From positions 6,022,001-6,086,000 of the forward strand of contig CM076954.1 in the NCBI GenBank assembly GCA_039566865.1: DNA of 64,000 bases, written 5' to 3'. This stretch comes from Aurelia coerulea (lineage: Eukaryota; Cnidaria; Scyphozoa; Semaeostomeae; Ulmaridae). Under the pieces are notes generated by a model. It had not been told where the DNA came from and searched no databases. It saw nothing but the letters and a program-made list of their open reading frames with translations. Positions 12,601-27,600 of the stretch are shown here, in pieces; position 1 is the first letter of the stretch, and the number at the start of each line of letters is the position of its first letter. Made by a program: the position numbers and the translations under genes.

Positions 12601-15600
12601 GAGAGTAAGACAAATTCGGGAAATTTCAAGCAATTTTTTGACTTCGTTGCGTTTTTTGAAGGCAGGTAAAATCTTGAAAAATGTTCACGGGTTTCTTTTG
12701 TCTTCTTCGTTTATTCGCCGTCTGATTGGTTCGTGAAAAAGAGGCTTTGGAGGTTTCAGCCATGGTGCACGAGCATGCGGCCCAAGACGACATTTGATTC
12801 CTATGCTGCATGGAGGATGCCTGCTTAATCCTTTTTGGAGAATGCTCATTGGTTCATTTTTTTCTTTCTTTACGGGCTGCTTTGCTTGTTACATTCTGCC
12901 TATTCCAGTTCTCATTTCCACAGAATTGTCTGTGGGACAGGTACGTTGGTCTATCGCCGAAATTATTGTCCTATCCAATCACCGACCATAAAATGTGCAA
13001 TTATTCAGACAGTCACTCGGGCTGATGTAACAATGCCCACTTCCTGAAAGGGGTTACCGTAAGGATGGTTATAGCACAGAGCATCAATAAGTTGAAACAT
13101 AGTTTTTCCAATTGGCTTACCATGCTTCGCCTTACAGTTAAAATACCGAACACCTCCAACCGAGCCATCATTCTTTCCACTGGGTTCACTGAGTGCAATT
13201 CCAGCCCATTGTCCTGATGCAAATTCAGTTGGTCCACAGTAAAGTAAAATGCCTCTCTAAGAATAAAACCAAAGCTGATATTAAAAACAATACATGAAAT
13301 TTCATACGCAGACAAAGCCAAAGAAAACGAAATATTCGAGAAAAGAATAGGGGAGACTGGGCGGGGCTTGAAGTAACAGGAGCAAGTTGCAACAGAGGGT
13401 ATTTCCCTGCCGCTATTAAAGCTGTGCTCACCAGCTTTTGTGTGAATGAATGTTTTGTTAGTACCTTCAATTCAAATAGTGGTTCTTATTGTTTTTGCCG
13501 GCGGATATTTTTTTAGCACTGCTATCCCCAATTTTTTGACCTAAAAGTATTTTTTTGGATTTCAAAACTTTTCATTCTGCTGCGTTCCGTAGTTAGTGAA
13601 AATTCCTAATTCCCATGCAGTATTGGAGTAAAAAATGTATTGTTTCTCATGCAATCGACCTTGAATGCTATATTCAAATGCATTTTTCCAGAACAGTGCA
13701 TTTTCACACCTTGTCGGTCTAAGGAAAGTTTTAATAAAACAAAAAATTCCACCAAAATACAAGTAAGTTCTTTCTGAAAGCTATTCAGCCAAGAAAACAA
13801 CAATTGCTCGATATGCTTGATATAGAATTAGAGTTTACTGAGAGTGAAATCGAGTGAAACTGGTACATTTCGCAGACGATTTCAAGATTTTCAGATAAGC
13901 GGAAGCAGCCAAGACATATGATGTGCAAATAAAGAAATAATACAGAATGAAATGTATTTTATCAAATTTTGAGTCTATTTGATTATATTTTCCCTGATTT
14001 TGAGTTTATTTTGGAGTGAAGAGTAGGATTATACGAGCAGACAGACTTTATTCACTGTTTAGTTTGTTCTGTTACAACTTGCCCCGGTACCTGTTACAAC
14101 TTGCTCCAGGCTCTAGGCAAGTTGTAACACTCTGATCTTGATTTTCATTTGCAATTTACCGAAAATCTAAAAGCGCCATATTTGTGAAACAACATGTTCA
14201 GTAACCAATAGTCAAACACAACACATGGTGGGCACAATGGTAGTCACAATAGTTAAACACAACACAGAAAGGCATCAGTGTGCTAAATCTTCTCGTTTTT
14301 TGGCATCCGAATCTCTTTATAATTTATCATTAAGTACCTTACCTACCAAAGTGGTATAAAGACAGGTCTACGTTTTGCTTATAAAGTGTTACAACTAGCC
14401 CCGGTATCCCCTACTTTTAAAACCAGGAACTTTACTGCCGTATAGACTCAACAAACGCTTCTCGTTTATATCGCATTTACCAGCAACCTTCAATTAGATA
14501 TTTCTTTTCGAATCTCGCTCTCTTTCCTTTACGGCGCATTCTAACATTGCTTTTTAGCTTTGTAGCTTTTTAATGCTGAAATTTTAAGCCTGAAATGTTT
14601 AGTCTTATACGTTCTACGCTATACACTGTTTTTAACATTGTTTTGTGTATTCAATGCCAAATATAGCCGCATGTACAAACAAACTGCTTACATTTGGTGT
14701 TAAAATGACAGGCTCTTGGGAAACCGGTATGCAGCGCAGCCATATTTGTAAAGGCAGCGTAATTTCAACTGCATGGCAACAACATTCTCATGTCACTAAA
14801 GGCAGCAGCACGCGTCGCTGCGGTTCCAGATCAAGCCATATTTCTCCTTACATGTGTAAGAGATTAGACTTGAATTGAATGAAATGCATGAAATCAATGA
14901 AAATACAAACAATCGCAGTGCATGCCGATGGCCAAGGCCTTTTAAGTTGGGTTTTTCTAAAGATTTGATTGAAAACTCAAATCTTTAGTTCTTGTTCAAA
15001 ACATTTAATCATAAAGTTCGACTAAAGGGATAGAAACTGAAAAAAGCTCAAAGACACTAGAAATGTGGTCCATATTATATGAACAGTTCTTGACTTGTTT
15101 TGATTTCATCTTCTTCTAATATTTATCGAAACCCAAAACTTTGTGAGGGCAGTTCAAAACTTCCAAATTCTTCCCACAGATAGTCCTTTTAGATATTGCA
15201 TTAAGGCCCCGTTTACACGATACCGTTGTCGTTTCATACTGGATTGGTTTTATATCAGATTGGCCTTCTGTTTACACGAGACCGTTTTCGTTTCATACCG
15301 GATTGGTTTTATATCGGATTGGCCTTCTGTTTACACGAGACAGTTTTCATTTCGTATCGGATTGGCCTCCTGTTTAAACGAGAACGCACCAATCCGATAT
15401 GCTTCATACCGTGTTCGCGTTTTCAAATGAAAACGCTCTGATAGTGGCATGAAATGAATCCGATATCGTGTAAACGGTCGAATCCGATATCAACTCAAAA
15501 CGGAACCTCTCTATCAATTCTAAGAGCCTCCTATGCATCTGGTGCACTGCGCAGTGGGTCGTAAAACCAGGGCAAAACAAAGGTGAATCCTTCGCAGCAC

Positions 15601-18600
15601 AAGAAAAAGCGTTTCCGTGTAAACAGAACCCCAATCCGATATGAAATGAAAACGGTGTCGTGTAAACAGAACCTCTATCTGATATGAAATGAAAATGGTA
15701 TCGCGTAAATAGAAAAATGTTCGTATCGGATTGGCATCCCGAATCCGATATGAAATGAAAACGGTATGGTGAAAACGGGGCCTAAAAGTTCTGGATAGAG
15801 CGCATTTTTATAGATTGTCATAAGAACGGTTGGATTGAATGGCGTGAGAGCTTCTACACCGTTTTGTACATTCTGAAATTCGACAAAATGTATAAAAATA
15901 TCATTCTGTTCAGACTCTTTTAGAAGAATAGATAAAAGTGATATTTGAATGAGACATGTTTTGTTCGATCATGTTAAATGTTCTTTAACATTTAACCAAA
16001 TGTGGGAACATTTTGAGCTACAACCGGCGTAATTGAAATCACCTTGCCACTGATATACACTGTATCCCCAATAGCCAATCCAAGTGCATGTAGCGTAGCT
16101 TTGTTCAAACTCTGTAAAGAAATAAACAGGGAGATACAATATGTAAAGATGCAGTTATTCATGTAGACTCAATTCATGTCGCCTTAGTTTCGATTTTTCA
16201 CTGAAATGATACCGCTACAACTATGACTTATTGCCCTACACTTGTAGGAACGGATTAGCCTCGTACTGATTTAATATGGCTTAAACAATTGGTCTACATC
16301 ACTTGCTAATTTTTCTCAAAACCACTAAACCTAAACGCCACAAAAAGCAGTTTTCCAAAACTGCTGTACCATAAAACAAGCTATCAGCACTTAAATGAAT
16401 GTTTTTTCAAGCCATAATTAAAAAAAACAAATTCCTCTAAGCATTATTCTGATTAGCACACAAAGGCGACAAAAAGTTGTCGCCGATTGAAATTTTGTCC
16501 AATTTTACAGCTCTTGGGAAGTAAGGCCCTCACAAAATCACAAACAGCAACATAAATGCAATGTGAAGAGCGTAAGATGAGAGTCTTAGTGGAACAAGGC
16601 TGCCATTCATGAAGGCGACATGTCACGTGACGTTATCAATCCACCTTGGAAAAATCCAAGTTTCAGTAAATGAAGCCATTACGGAAGCATAAAGTCGCAC
16701 TGGGATTTTGAGAGTGTCTCATTTAGTTCGCAAAATAAAAGCGTTGAAGCTGTTCAAATCACTTGAAAACTTGAGAGGATTGATGGGCGAACGTGGAAAA
16801 GTTAACTTCAAAGAAAACGACCAACAACTTACAATAGCCGGAGGCTGTGCCGTTGTTGACAAAACTATCGTCGAAAAGGCAGGTTCTGACGTCTTCCATG
16901 GACAAAATTACTGTTGTCCTTCCAAGGAGAGCATTTTCATTGATTTTTTCTATTTCTTGTCTCGACTGACAACTGTTACCAATCCTTTCTATCCTCACTA
17001 TCGCGAAGTAGTCTGTAAGACCAATTTATGCAACTCTTTGCAAATTTCCTACAGAAAACTACAGAGATATGTTCCTCAAATTTACCCAAAAACAAAATGG
17101 TGTTGCAATGTCGTGACACGATGCTGTGTGAATATCACGATTCAGCTATAGCAAGCAATGAATCATCAGGCATCGAATCTTTGCAGAATACTAAAATTGA
17201 TCGTGTAAAATTTTATTTACAAGAACGGAGCTTAAAGTAGCAAGCAAAAGTCTGCAGCTTTACTTGTTTAAGATTAGCAATTTGATGCAGCCACAACTTC
17301 AAAACTAGCAGAAAGACACAAAAAAGCACGGCAAATGCTGACAATGATTGAACAGTCCATGTTCTGGAATCGTGCTAAATTATATAGAGTTCCTTTCAAG
17401 GCATATAATCCACAAGAAGATGAAACACCGATTCAAACCAGCCTTTGTACACATTCAACGCCTATTTTACCTTTGTCCGTTCTATCGATTTAGCGATTTT
17501 GATATTTCAAATTTTATTTTGCAAGGTTATATTGCGGCAGTTTAAGAAGCAAATGGTTATAACGAAGATAAAAACCTCTTTATCCGATGATTTTGAAGTA
17601 TTTTCGGCGTCGAGTAATAAACTTTGCATTTTCATCAAAATTGAATACACTTCAGAGCCTTTGTCAATCGAAGAACCTGAAAAGATAAAATAAAACAAAC
17701 CTGAACAGAATGCACTAATAAAACAAAACTTATATTACTTTTAATACTCTTATCGAGGATACAGCGAACTCTCCCATTCGTTTTGTCTTTTTTTGGATAC
17801 AGCGAGGATACAGCGAACTATATCCAAACTGAAATTAATTGCAAATCCCGAAATAAATTGAAAATGGATTAAAAATTGAAAGAAGCTCGAGTGGCCGTTC
17901 GATGTTTGCACAAATTTAGTATCATTGTCATCAATGCAAGATTCATGGTGGATACTTTCTGAAGCACTCAGAATATAATAAAGGAATCTACCAGGTTTAT
18001 CAGAAAAAACGGGCCACTTTCAAAAAGCCTCAGCGATGGCAATCTAAACGCCATGAACTCGTGAAATAAGTTTTTGCAATTGTTTTGAGTTGTTTTAAAA
18101 GCTGATATCCACCCTCAGAACTGAATTTGGTGCGCCCAACAACAAAATATTGCCATTAGTAACTCAGATTTCTGGGACAGGCAATGACAGAGGGTTATTT
18201 CATGGAGAAAAATGGCTACAGGACAGGCAACAATGATCTGAGCGCTAAGGTTAAGGTATTTTACTTTATTCCTATCTAATGTGCACATCAAACCGTTATA
18301 AAAAAATCCATCAGTTGGCCATCATTAGTTGTGCATGATCTGCATCGGTCTGCATCGGCCTCTCATTGCATCAACGGCTCTCATACTTCTTTGCATCTCA
18401 TTCAGGCATCTTAAGCTCGTCTATGTTGTAAGGCGGACGATTTGTTGGGACATCTCAGATTTTCAGGATGGAAACCGAGAGAGAAATATAATTGCAAGCA
18501 TGAAACTAACCATTATTCCGTACCGTGGGAGATTATCAATTGCAAAATTGGGAGAATGATGCCTATTTCTTCAAACATGGTCAACATTAGCGTTTTCAGG

Positions 18601-21600
18601 GGCTAAAATGTGCTATCACGAACGCTCAAATCACTGATTTGAGGTAAGAAGTAATTTATTTTTTTTCAAGCCTTTAATAATTTAGCCTTTAAAAACATAG
18701 TTGTAAAGAATCAAACAAAAACAACCAAAACAGTTATTTTCTGGGAATTTTAAAGAATTGAGACGCATCAGAAAAGTGGGACCGTCTGCCATTGACCGGT
18801 CAACAAAGTTGGGTAACTGTGAGTAACAAATCTTTTTAGTTGGCAAATATACGTAAAGGGATTACATCTAAATTTGAGTTAAAGACCCTGTGCTAACCAG
18901 CAGTCTTTGCAGGCATTCTTTGCAAGATAGATAAACAACCTTGTGCAAGATGACACGTGCAAGGTATGCAAGTTGGAATGGCTCCTTTGAAATTGGAGAA
19001 AGGGAAATATCAAATTTTGGACTCTACAGCATTGTCTATGTAACAGCGCCATTCAGTTGGAAACTTTATCAGAGATTTGTTTTGTTATCAGGAAGAACAG
19101 CATTTAATTGTGCATGCAACTGACAGGAAACTCGGCATTGAAAATATTCAATATGTGGAATTGGCATTCTTAAATTAGCTCACAAGCTGACGAGACTTTC
19201 TTTTGTTTTTTGGGGAATAGGAATTTTCGCAATGATCTGTGGGATTTTAAGGGTCTCTGAAAATGCATTGTAGGATAGCAGATGACCACAAAGACCCATG
19301 GTTAGCAAAGGGTCTTTAAGGCTTACGGATGACTAAAATTGATGCCATAAATTTGCAAGGTTCAAGTCACCATCGCAGCGGCACTTTTGAAGTGGCTCGT
19401 TTTTTCTGATACACCCGGTATAAACTGATGTATTGCTTCCTCACTAAAAGGACAGCCTAAATATTGCAACATACTTTGCTATGAAATTCGTTATTCATGT
19501 GTGCAAAGATGTTAAGTTGTTAAAGAAGTTCGAGTTTGTCCTAACGAGTGAACAAACAAACAAACAAACAAACAAACAAACAAAAAATAACATGATCCTT
19601 ATATTTACCTGCAGGAAGGCATTCACGTGGGATTTGACCAAGACCATTTTTAAAGTTTGGATTTGCTCTGTGCTCAAGCTGCGTAAAAGAAATGGGTAAT
19701 TTTCAGTCGTGGCAAGCAAATGAACTCACTCCTAAATACGTGAGACATTACTAAAACGAATCTTAAATCACGGCATATAATAGGCAAAGATGGAAGCAAT
19801 TTTTGTAAAGATTTCGATCCCTGCTAAACACATAGTTCTACATCTAACGCTTGAGCACCTCTTCCGAAAAACGGGATTCAAAAAATTGTGAATACCTCAT
19901 TTCACGTTCAGAGTAAAATAATCGTCATCTTCTTTCAATCTATGCTTTAAAATGTTCAAATATGAGATACATCTAAATTCACTACAAAAGCTCCTTATTG
20001 CGGAAAGATTGATGTCTACTCTATTTAGAGATGTTGGCGTTTGAAAAATATCGTATCTAAGATTCACGCAAATTAAACAAAAAAATAGGATTGCTGCCCT
20101 GGGCTTCTTGTAGCCTGGATCGAGCTTTAGTCCAATTCAAGTTACTGTAATTGATCTGAAGAATTAGAGATCAAAAAGACCTGTTGCTCTCTAAACTAAA
20201 CAAACAATATTGATGACAGACTTTATTACCAGCGAGGATAGAAGCAGCATGAAAACTAGTAACCATAGCAATTAAATTGAAGAGTTACATGCGGCATGAC
20301 CATTATATGTCACTTGTTTGCTGGAAATGAAGTTTTTCAAACAAAAGCAAGAAGTTTTTGCTATTAACCGTTCAACTGGCATTTAAGAGCGCGGTGATGC
20401 TGCGGGGGTGGCTTATAGGTGCGTTCTTGCAGTATATTGAATTGATGGATCTTTGGACTACGTTGTACAATTGTGATCTTTGTCTCAACCATTTATTTTA
20501 GCAACATTTTTGATCCCAAAATTGATCAAATCAATCTTGGAACACAGCATCTAAATTTAACCCTAATTCGGTTTAGAGAAGCACACTTACCAAACACTTC
20601 GCCGCTTTTAGACATAAATTCGAGCAAGCAATGTGCAAAGGCGTTCCATTATCGAATTCTTTGCACGGAGCATCAGCATCTACAATATGAACATTTGAAA
20701 GAAGAATTGTTATCGGCATCTTTTAATTTGATAAAAACACACACAAGTACCTAAAATATTGTACTCACCACAAAAAACCAAGAAAATTTTACAAGTTTTC
20801 CTTTGAAACAATAATAAGCTATTCATATCAAGGGGAAAACAATAATGACCAAAAAATAATGGCCCTTACATATATCCTCTTGGGAGAAATGGAATTCTCC
20901 TTGAATAAGTTATTCATACTAAGGGGAAGACTTGTTCATCCTCCCAAGAAGTTATGTTATATTAATGTATGTATGTTAAAATTCGCCACAAATTAAATAT
21001 TTACAATGGGTAAGATAATATAGAATAGTTACAACGCAATTTACATTCCAACTTTAATAAATATAAGTTAAAAAACACCCCTAATCATAGTGGCAGGGAT
21101 AGCATTAAAAGATCGAGCTGACCTTATTTCCATTACAGCGTGTTCGAGTCACTGGCTGTACGATAGAAATAATGGGGAAATTTGTTGTTTTATTGATTCA
21201 CCCGGTATGTAAAATTTAATTGATCGGATGGAATGTACAGGGTATTGGTATAATTTATTTGCAAACGTCTGACTTAAGAGTTAGAGGGCAATACTGTGTC
21301 TTTGTGTGAAACTTTAAGCACTGAAGAATTGATCGGAATTTAATATCGAAGAATCGTACAGCATTCATATTTCATATATTTCATATTTTCATATTTCATA
21401 TTCCATATTTCATAGTTAACTCTTTTAAGGAGGGTTGCCCCTCAACAAGTTGGTTTTCAAGGGGCCCTCCAATAAAAACATTGATTACAATCTAAGGAAA
21501 CTAAGTAAAAGCTATTAAATAAATTAAACTATAAAACCCTTATTTACAAAAGTCAAAAGCTATGTACAATAATTTTCAAGATTTACAATGAAAACGAAAG

Positions 21601-24600
21601 AAAAAAAAGTTCTGCTTCTAAATAGATTATTTGAAACTATACAGAGAGGTTGCCTGCTTTGACTCGGCTGACAGGCTATTTCATAGTTTAGCACCGCTAT
21701 AAGAAAAACATTTCTGGCCATTTGTTGACCTTTTTATCAAGGTGGAGAAAAAACATACCGGTACGGGATATACCATCTTTTGGGGGCCTTTTTCAGGCAG
21801 AAAAAAGTATTCGAGTTTAATTTTTGTTAAGATCACAAATACATCAAATAGCCATAAATTTTGGGGTATCATTCTAAATAGAATTATTTAGGGTAATACT
21901 GCTATTCCAATTGCATAAATACTTGGTTAAGATTTCAGAATTTTGTCACAATTTTAAGGTGTCTATTTTCAATGGCCATTACATTTTGGGGTATGGCTTT
22001 CTGAACATTGATAAATTTTAGGGTGCGACCTCAAAAGTAGCAATTGCGAACCTCCGAGGACATCTGCCTATTAGTTACCCCCGCCCCCTCCCATTGAAAA
22101 TATCGCTTTAACAAATGGATGTGTCAAACAAAATACAACTTAAAGGAAGACTAGCCCATCCCAAGAATTCATTACAAACGGTAAATAGAGCTGTTAGGTA
22201 TGTCCGCGAATATTTTCTTGGAGTCCACCCACTACTGACGAGTATGACCGTCCAACACCCCTCCGCCCAGCACTGACAAGTACGACCGTCCAACATCCTT
22301 GTATTTATTACCTGAACTGCCACTTGCATTCAACAAAACATTCATGACAGGAACAACATCAAAGAACGTGGCATAATGTAATGGAAGCATGTCAGTCCAT
22401 CGACACTTCTGTGTGTAGTCTGCACCCTTGGATTAAAACAAACATATTTATCATTTGCTTAAGGTAAAATTCAAATTTCTTGCTAGAACGTTATGAAATA
22501 TATTGGGTAACATAAAAAGGAACAACATTTGTAGCCGTCCCAAGGAGTAAACTCAAGAATAAAATTTGCTTCTTACTTTTGATTGCATTAATCATCATGT
22601 AGTCTCTAACACTGCTGCAGATATGCTTCTTGGCATACAGCACAATTTTTAACGAGAAAAGGAGTTTAATTTGTCTCGAAACATAAATTACCGTAAATAT
22701 CATTGAAGACTGAAGGTTCAGGGACAATTTTGAAATGAAAAATGAAGGTTCAGAAACAATTCTGAAATCGAATTTTTTAATTTAGCTTTTGAGAGTTTCT
22801 TAGCGCTTCTCAAACATAGTTTTAGAGTTTCTTAACATTTATACTATCCTGGTACTAGTTTCTTACAAACCAGCTTCTTATAAGAACGTGTATGTTACAA
22901 ATTTTGGCATCACTTTATGCGACTATATTCAGGAAGAAATATGAGCTTTGTTGTAAGGTTATTGTATTATTGCAATTATTGTAAGATTGACAGAAATTTA
23001 ATAGCACATTAAAAAAATAGAGAGTAGCAACACTCCTGTTTTGTCAAACTACGTCTTAGGCCGCCAGTCACTGCTCTTTTTCTAAACCTCGTAAACAAGG
23101 GCTTGGATCTAGCAATGAAAAAGCTCGAAAAAATTAAATGCTTACGCCATCATCTCATTTGAAGCAAAACTTATTGTTTTCTTTCACTGACACAGCAGGA
23201 TTTCAGATTGTTTTTGCGACGTAGATACCTGCTATGGCAATATAAGTATATTTTGACTTTATAATAGGTACTAGGAGAAAAACGGACGCAAAAAAAAAGA
23301 CAAATTTTTCAGCATACTGAGGCCTTTCAAACTTACATTATCATCAGAGTGTGACTAACTGGAATTTTGGATTTGGAATTTTGGAACCTGAATTTATATG
23401 TCGATGAGAAATGGGGCGATACCATCGAGTTTAGGTCGTTCTGATAACTAGATACTTAGAATTTTGTGCTTGAAAGAAGCGACAAACTTCTCACACAGAG
23501 CACTCATGGAGAATTAAGGATATATTTTTGGCAGGAAAAATGTTCATGTTCAAATATTTGAGACAAAAAATAAGTTTTGATGGTAATGGTGACTAAAAGG
23601 GCGATGATAGTTTAGCATCTTGATTTTTATGAATGTCATTACTGGCATATGCAATATCTTATCGCTACAGCCAGCCAGGACCTCGATAGAAATAAACGAC
23701 AAGCTTCTTAATTTCTTGAATATGTTGTTCTCAGCAAATTAAAACAATGGGAACATAAGTGGCGCGTGTCCTTCCTTTCTGTTACGTTTAGACCAGAACT
23801 CAGTATCACCGTTCATTTACTGTAAACATAACACAACTGATATTATTGCTGGCTAATTATATTATTGCTGTCCAGTGGGATCAGTGGTTGAGCATCTCAT
23901 ACAGTTTTCGTTAGGTAACTGAAGTTAAGCTCGATCGTGTGAGATCAGAATCCGGAATGATGACTTTTCAAGTGTCTGCCGTCCTTCGGAAGAGACGTTG
24001 AACTAGGGGTGCCATGCCTCGATGCGGCATGCATAGTAGAATTCCAACGCGGCTTGCATTCTTTCCGACTCAGCCGGTAGTTCTAAGGTATTCCCGGCCT
24101 TTACCTTTTCAATAAGTGCCTGAACTGTTTCACTTGCCAAAGTCGCATCTCCAACACCAGCTGTAACAAAGAAAGTTACAAATGTTGAGAAAGAAAATTT
24201 GAAACGTATCAAAATGAAGGTGAAGTTGCGGTTTTTAGCGCCACGCGCTGGGATCGCAGAAGAAGAATAGGCCTAATCGAGTCTGCGACCCCTTGTCATG
24301 ACGCTCAAGCGGTGGGGCTCTACCTGGGATCGAACCCTGTCCGCCTGACTGTTCTGGCTGCAATGTCAGAGGATTACACCACTGCGCCACAACACCTTCA
24401 ATATTAAATCATTATTTTGAATTCATATTACATTATAATAAACAAGGACATATTTTGTAACACAATACATCAGTTGCTTTTGATGGACACGGCACCTCAA
24501 AGCGACTGGTGATTGCAGAAAAGGAAATTCTCTCAGCCAGAAATTAAAAAAAAAACAAAGCCGCAAAAGTTGCCCTGAAACCCAGGTAGCTATCTCACTC

Positions 24601-27600
24601 GTTATGGATTCCAGAATTGGTTTTTTAAGCAAATATATGGACATACCTGCGCCTGACTTGCAAGCATAATGTAGCATAGTCATGTCAGTTAAACCATCTC
24701 TATCATTTACATGTCCACCTCTCTGTTGAATCTAGGGTTAGTATATGAAGAGAATTATGAAGATTATCGGCTGAGTACAAAACGATTCCCTTTTGAGTGG
24801 CTACTGCATCGTGTATATCACAACAGTATCATCTTTAAATATCAAATTAAATAGCGGACGTGTTTAAATAGATTTTGAAAATTATCCGACTGAAATTGGC
24901 CAATCCTTTGTGAAGTTATGAGGAACGTTTTTGAGAAAACCCATGCAGGAAAACTTCAAGAGCATGGCCTAAAATCATAATCAAGTCTTCCTAATATTTT
25001 CAGCCTTACAGCAATGAGTTAAACAAACTTTAGCAAGTGTTATCCCTTTCGGAGGAAGAAAATGGCATCGTCCATTTCAACATTCCAAGAGGAAACAAAA
25101 ATAACTGCCATTTTGTAAGGCAGGCAAACTGACGAAACTTCTAGAATCATTTTCAGCAGTTTTCAGGGATTTCTATGGCACGTTTTCACTAAAATCTCTG
25201 TCAGAAAGAAGTCGCCAAAATGTAAGCCAGATAAATTTCAAATCTTTTTTAAACATCCACCAAGAAATAGAACATTTTACAGAATCATCGATTTGATATC
25301 GAGGCTAGTGGCCATTCAAGCGGATATTGTCTTTTTGGTTGATTTAATACCCAAATATTTTGGAGGATGGAAAACAGCATAAATCTAATAACTTAAGGTA
25401 ATCATTAACACTTCCGTTTATGAATGCAATGGCTTACTAGCGATAAGTAACAAAGACCAATATGATTTGTTTAATTCATTTAAGGAAGGTTGCCCTTCAG
25501 TAAAGGCTGATTTTCAAGATTTAATTACAATGTATAATAAATTAACCTACCTTATAAAAAACCATAAAGCTGAAAACCTTTCTACAATAATCATACAATA
25601 TTTACAATAAAAGAAAAGTTAACCTTTAATATAATTTTTAAAACTACTAACTACTACTAGCCAACAAGAGCAGATTTTGCAATACAATAGCAACAGTTGC
25701 GTTTGATTGACACCTCAATTCAAAGCGATTAGCGGCTGCAGACAAAGGAAATTCTCTCAACAAGTAATTCAAAACAAACAAAGCCACAAAAGTTTCCCCA
25801 AAACTGGTAGGGCAAACTCTCGCCTTGTGCAAGCGAAAGATGGTTTTTAAGGGAAGTTATGTGCTTATAGCGAAAGAAGAAGGGTAAATCTAAAGTTCTG
25901 TCGCTTAGATTATGTTTATTTGATTTAGGAGCTGTTTTGTAATCGTTTCATTTTAAGCCCTAAAGACGCGAGAATTACAATGCCTTCTTCTCCGCTCCTG
26001 AATCAAATAAATATAATCTAAGCGACAGAACTTTAGATTTACCCTTCTTATTTCGCTGTAAGCACATAACTTCCCTTAAAAACCATCTTTCGCTTGCACA
26101 AGGCGAGAGTTTGCCCTACCAGTTTTGGGGAAACTTTTGCGGCTTTGTTTGTTTTGAATTATTGGTTGAGAGAATTTCCTTTGTCTGCAGCCGCTAATCG
26201 CTTTGAATTGAGGTGTCAATCAAACGCAACTTTTGTTATTGTATTACAAAATCTGCTCTTGTTCTACTAGCCTTCTTTGACACAGCTAGAAGGCTATTCA
26301 ACAGCTTAGCTCCTCGGAAAGAAAAACATTTCTGCCCGTTTACTGATTTTTTATTTGGTAACATCGATATAAAAACGTTTGAAATAAAAACGATGTTTGA
26401 ATCACCTGCCGTTTTAAATAGATAAAACAGCAGGAGTTCACCAGCTCTGCCGTATCAAACGGCAGAAAAACGACTTGATTGAAAAATTGTATTTCTGCTG
26501 CTTTTAATTCTAGGCCATGGTTCGCAGTTTCTACGTGTGATCAGCCACTGCACTTGTGCATTTTGAAAAATGGCCATTTAAAAATTTTAAATTTCAAACC
26601 GAGACGGCAAAAAAACGATGTCTAAATCAGATTTTTGGACACGGCAGATTCTGCCGTTTTTAATACAGTTCGATTCAACATGGCATAAAATATGTTTAAA
26701 CTAGGCCTAAGTCTGAGCTCCGACTCTAATCAATTAATATTGCGTCAAAAACAAACAAAGTAAGCTAATCTGCCGTCATAGTTCATTAATTGCAATAAAT
26801 TCGAAGCAAATTACTGCTTTATTCAGAGGTTACTTCACAACACTATCAGTTAGATGCAAGTTTCATTTACTGTGTTTCGTTCTTTCAAAATGAGAGGAAA
26901 TTGTTTAGAGAAAAGCTTGGCCGTGTCAGATAATAGCTAAACCCTCCTTAAATATAGATTATTGAATATAGATAAATATAGATCCTTAAACAAACTGAGA
27001 TGAAGAAGAAAGATGAGAAGATCAGCGAACTTCAAGAAACAATCTTCGAGCTTCAAGATGTTGCAAAGGAATGTAAGCACTGCAAGGTGATACCACACTT
27101 CTATATATTTCTTCAGTCTTCTGCAAACTTACCGCATTGAAATACGTTGGCAATTATATATTTAAGCTCAACTATGCTACGTCACTTAAAGAACCATATT
27201 CAACCAGGGTCCTTTGGCGTTAGAACTATTTTTTTTCGATTGAGTAATCAGTTGCTTTTCCTTTTGCAAGTATGCTGCTATTTGAAATTGTGTGAAAATC
27301 AAAGTTGGCCAAAACGGAACAACAGATCCACAATGCAGTGAAATGTTTTCTTTCACCCTTGGGTAACAATGACTCTTTAACTTCTTATTGATTTTGCTGT
27401 TTCAATGTGATGATACAATGTACAACATGTACTTCTATTGAGTAGCTTTGGTGTTTATTTTCGGGAATTTGCAAGCAAGAAATAAATTCCTTACAGCTGA
27501 AGTGATGGATGAAGCCCCGTGGGGGGCACATAACATGTTCAGGGTACGGGTATGTGCCGCCCATATGGGTGGGTTTTTGGGTCCAAAAATTCTCTAGACA

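Noticed and set aside
23876..24000. Functional 5S rRNA gene
   Set aside because: Only the internal promoter-like portion matches; the paired ends and much of the middle do not.
24320..24396. Functional tRNA gene
   Set aside because: A and B boxes are present, but no full cloverleaf can be drawn; the copies and long body indicate a SINE.
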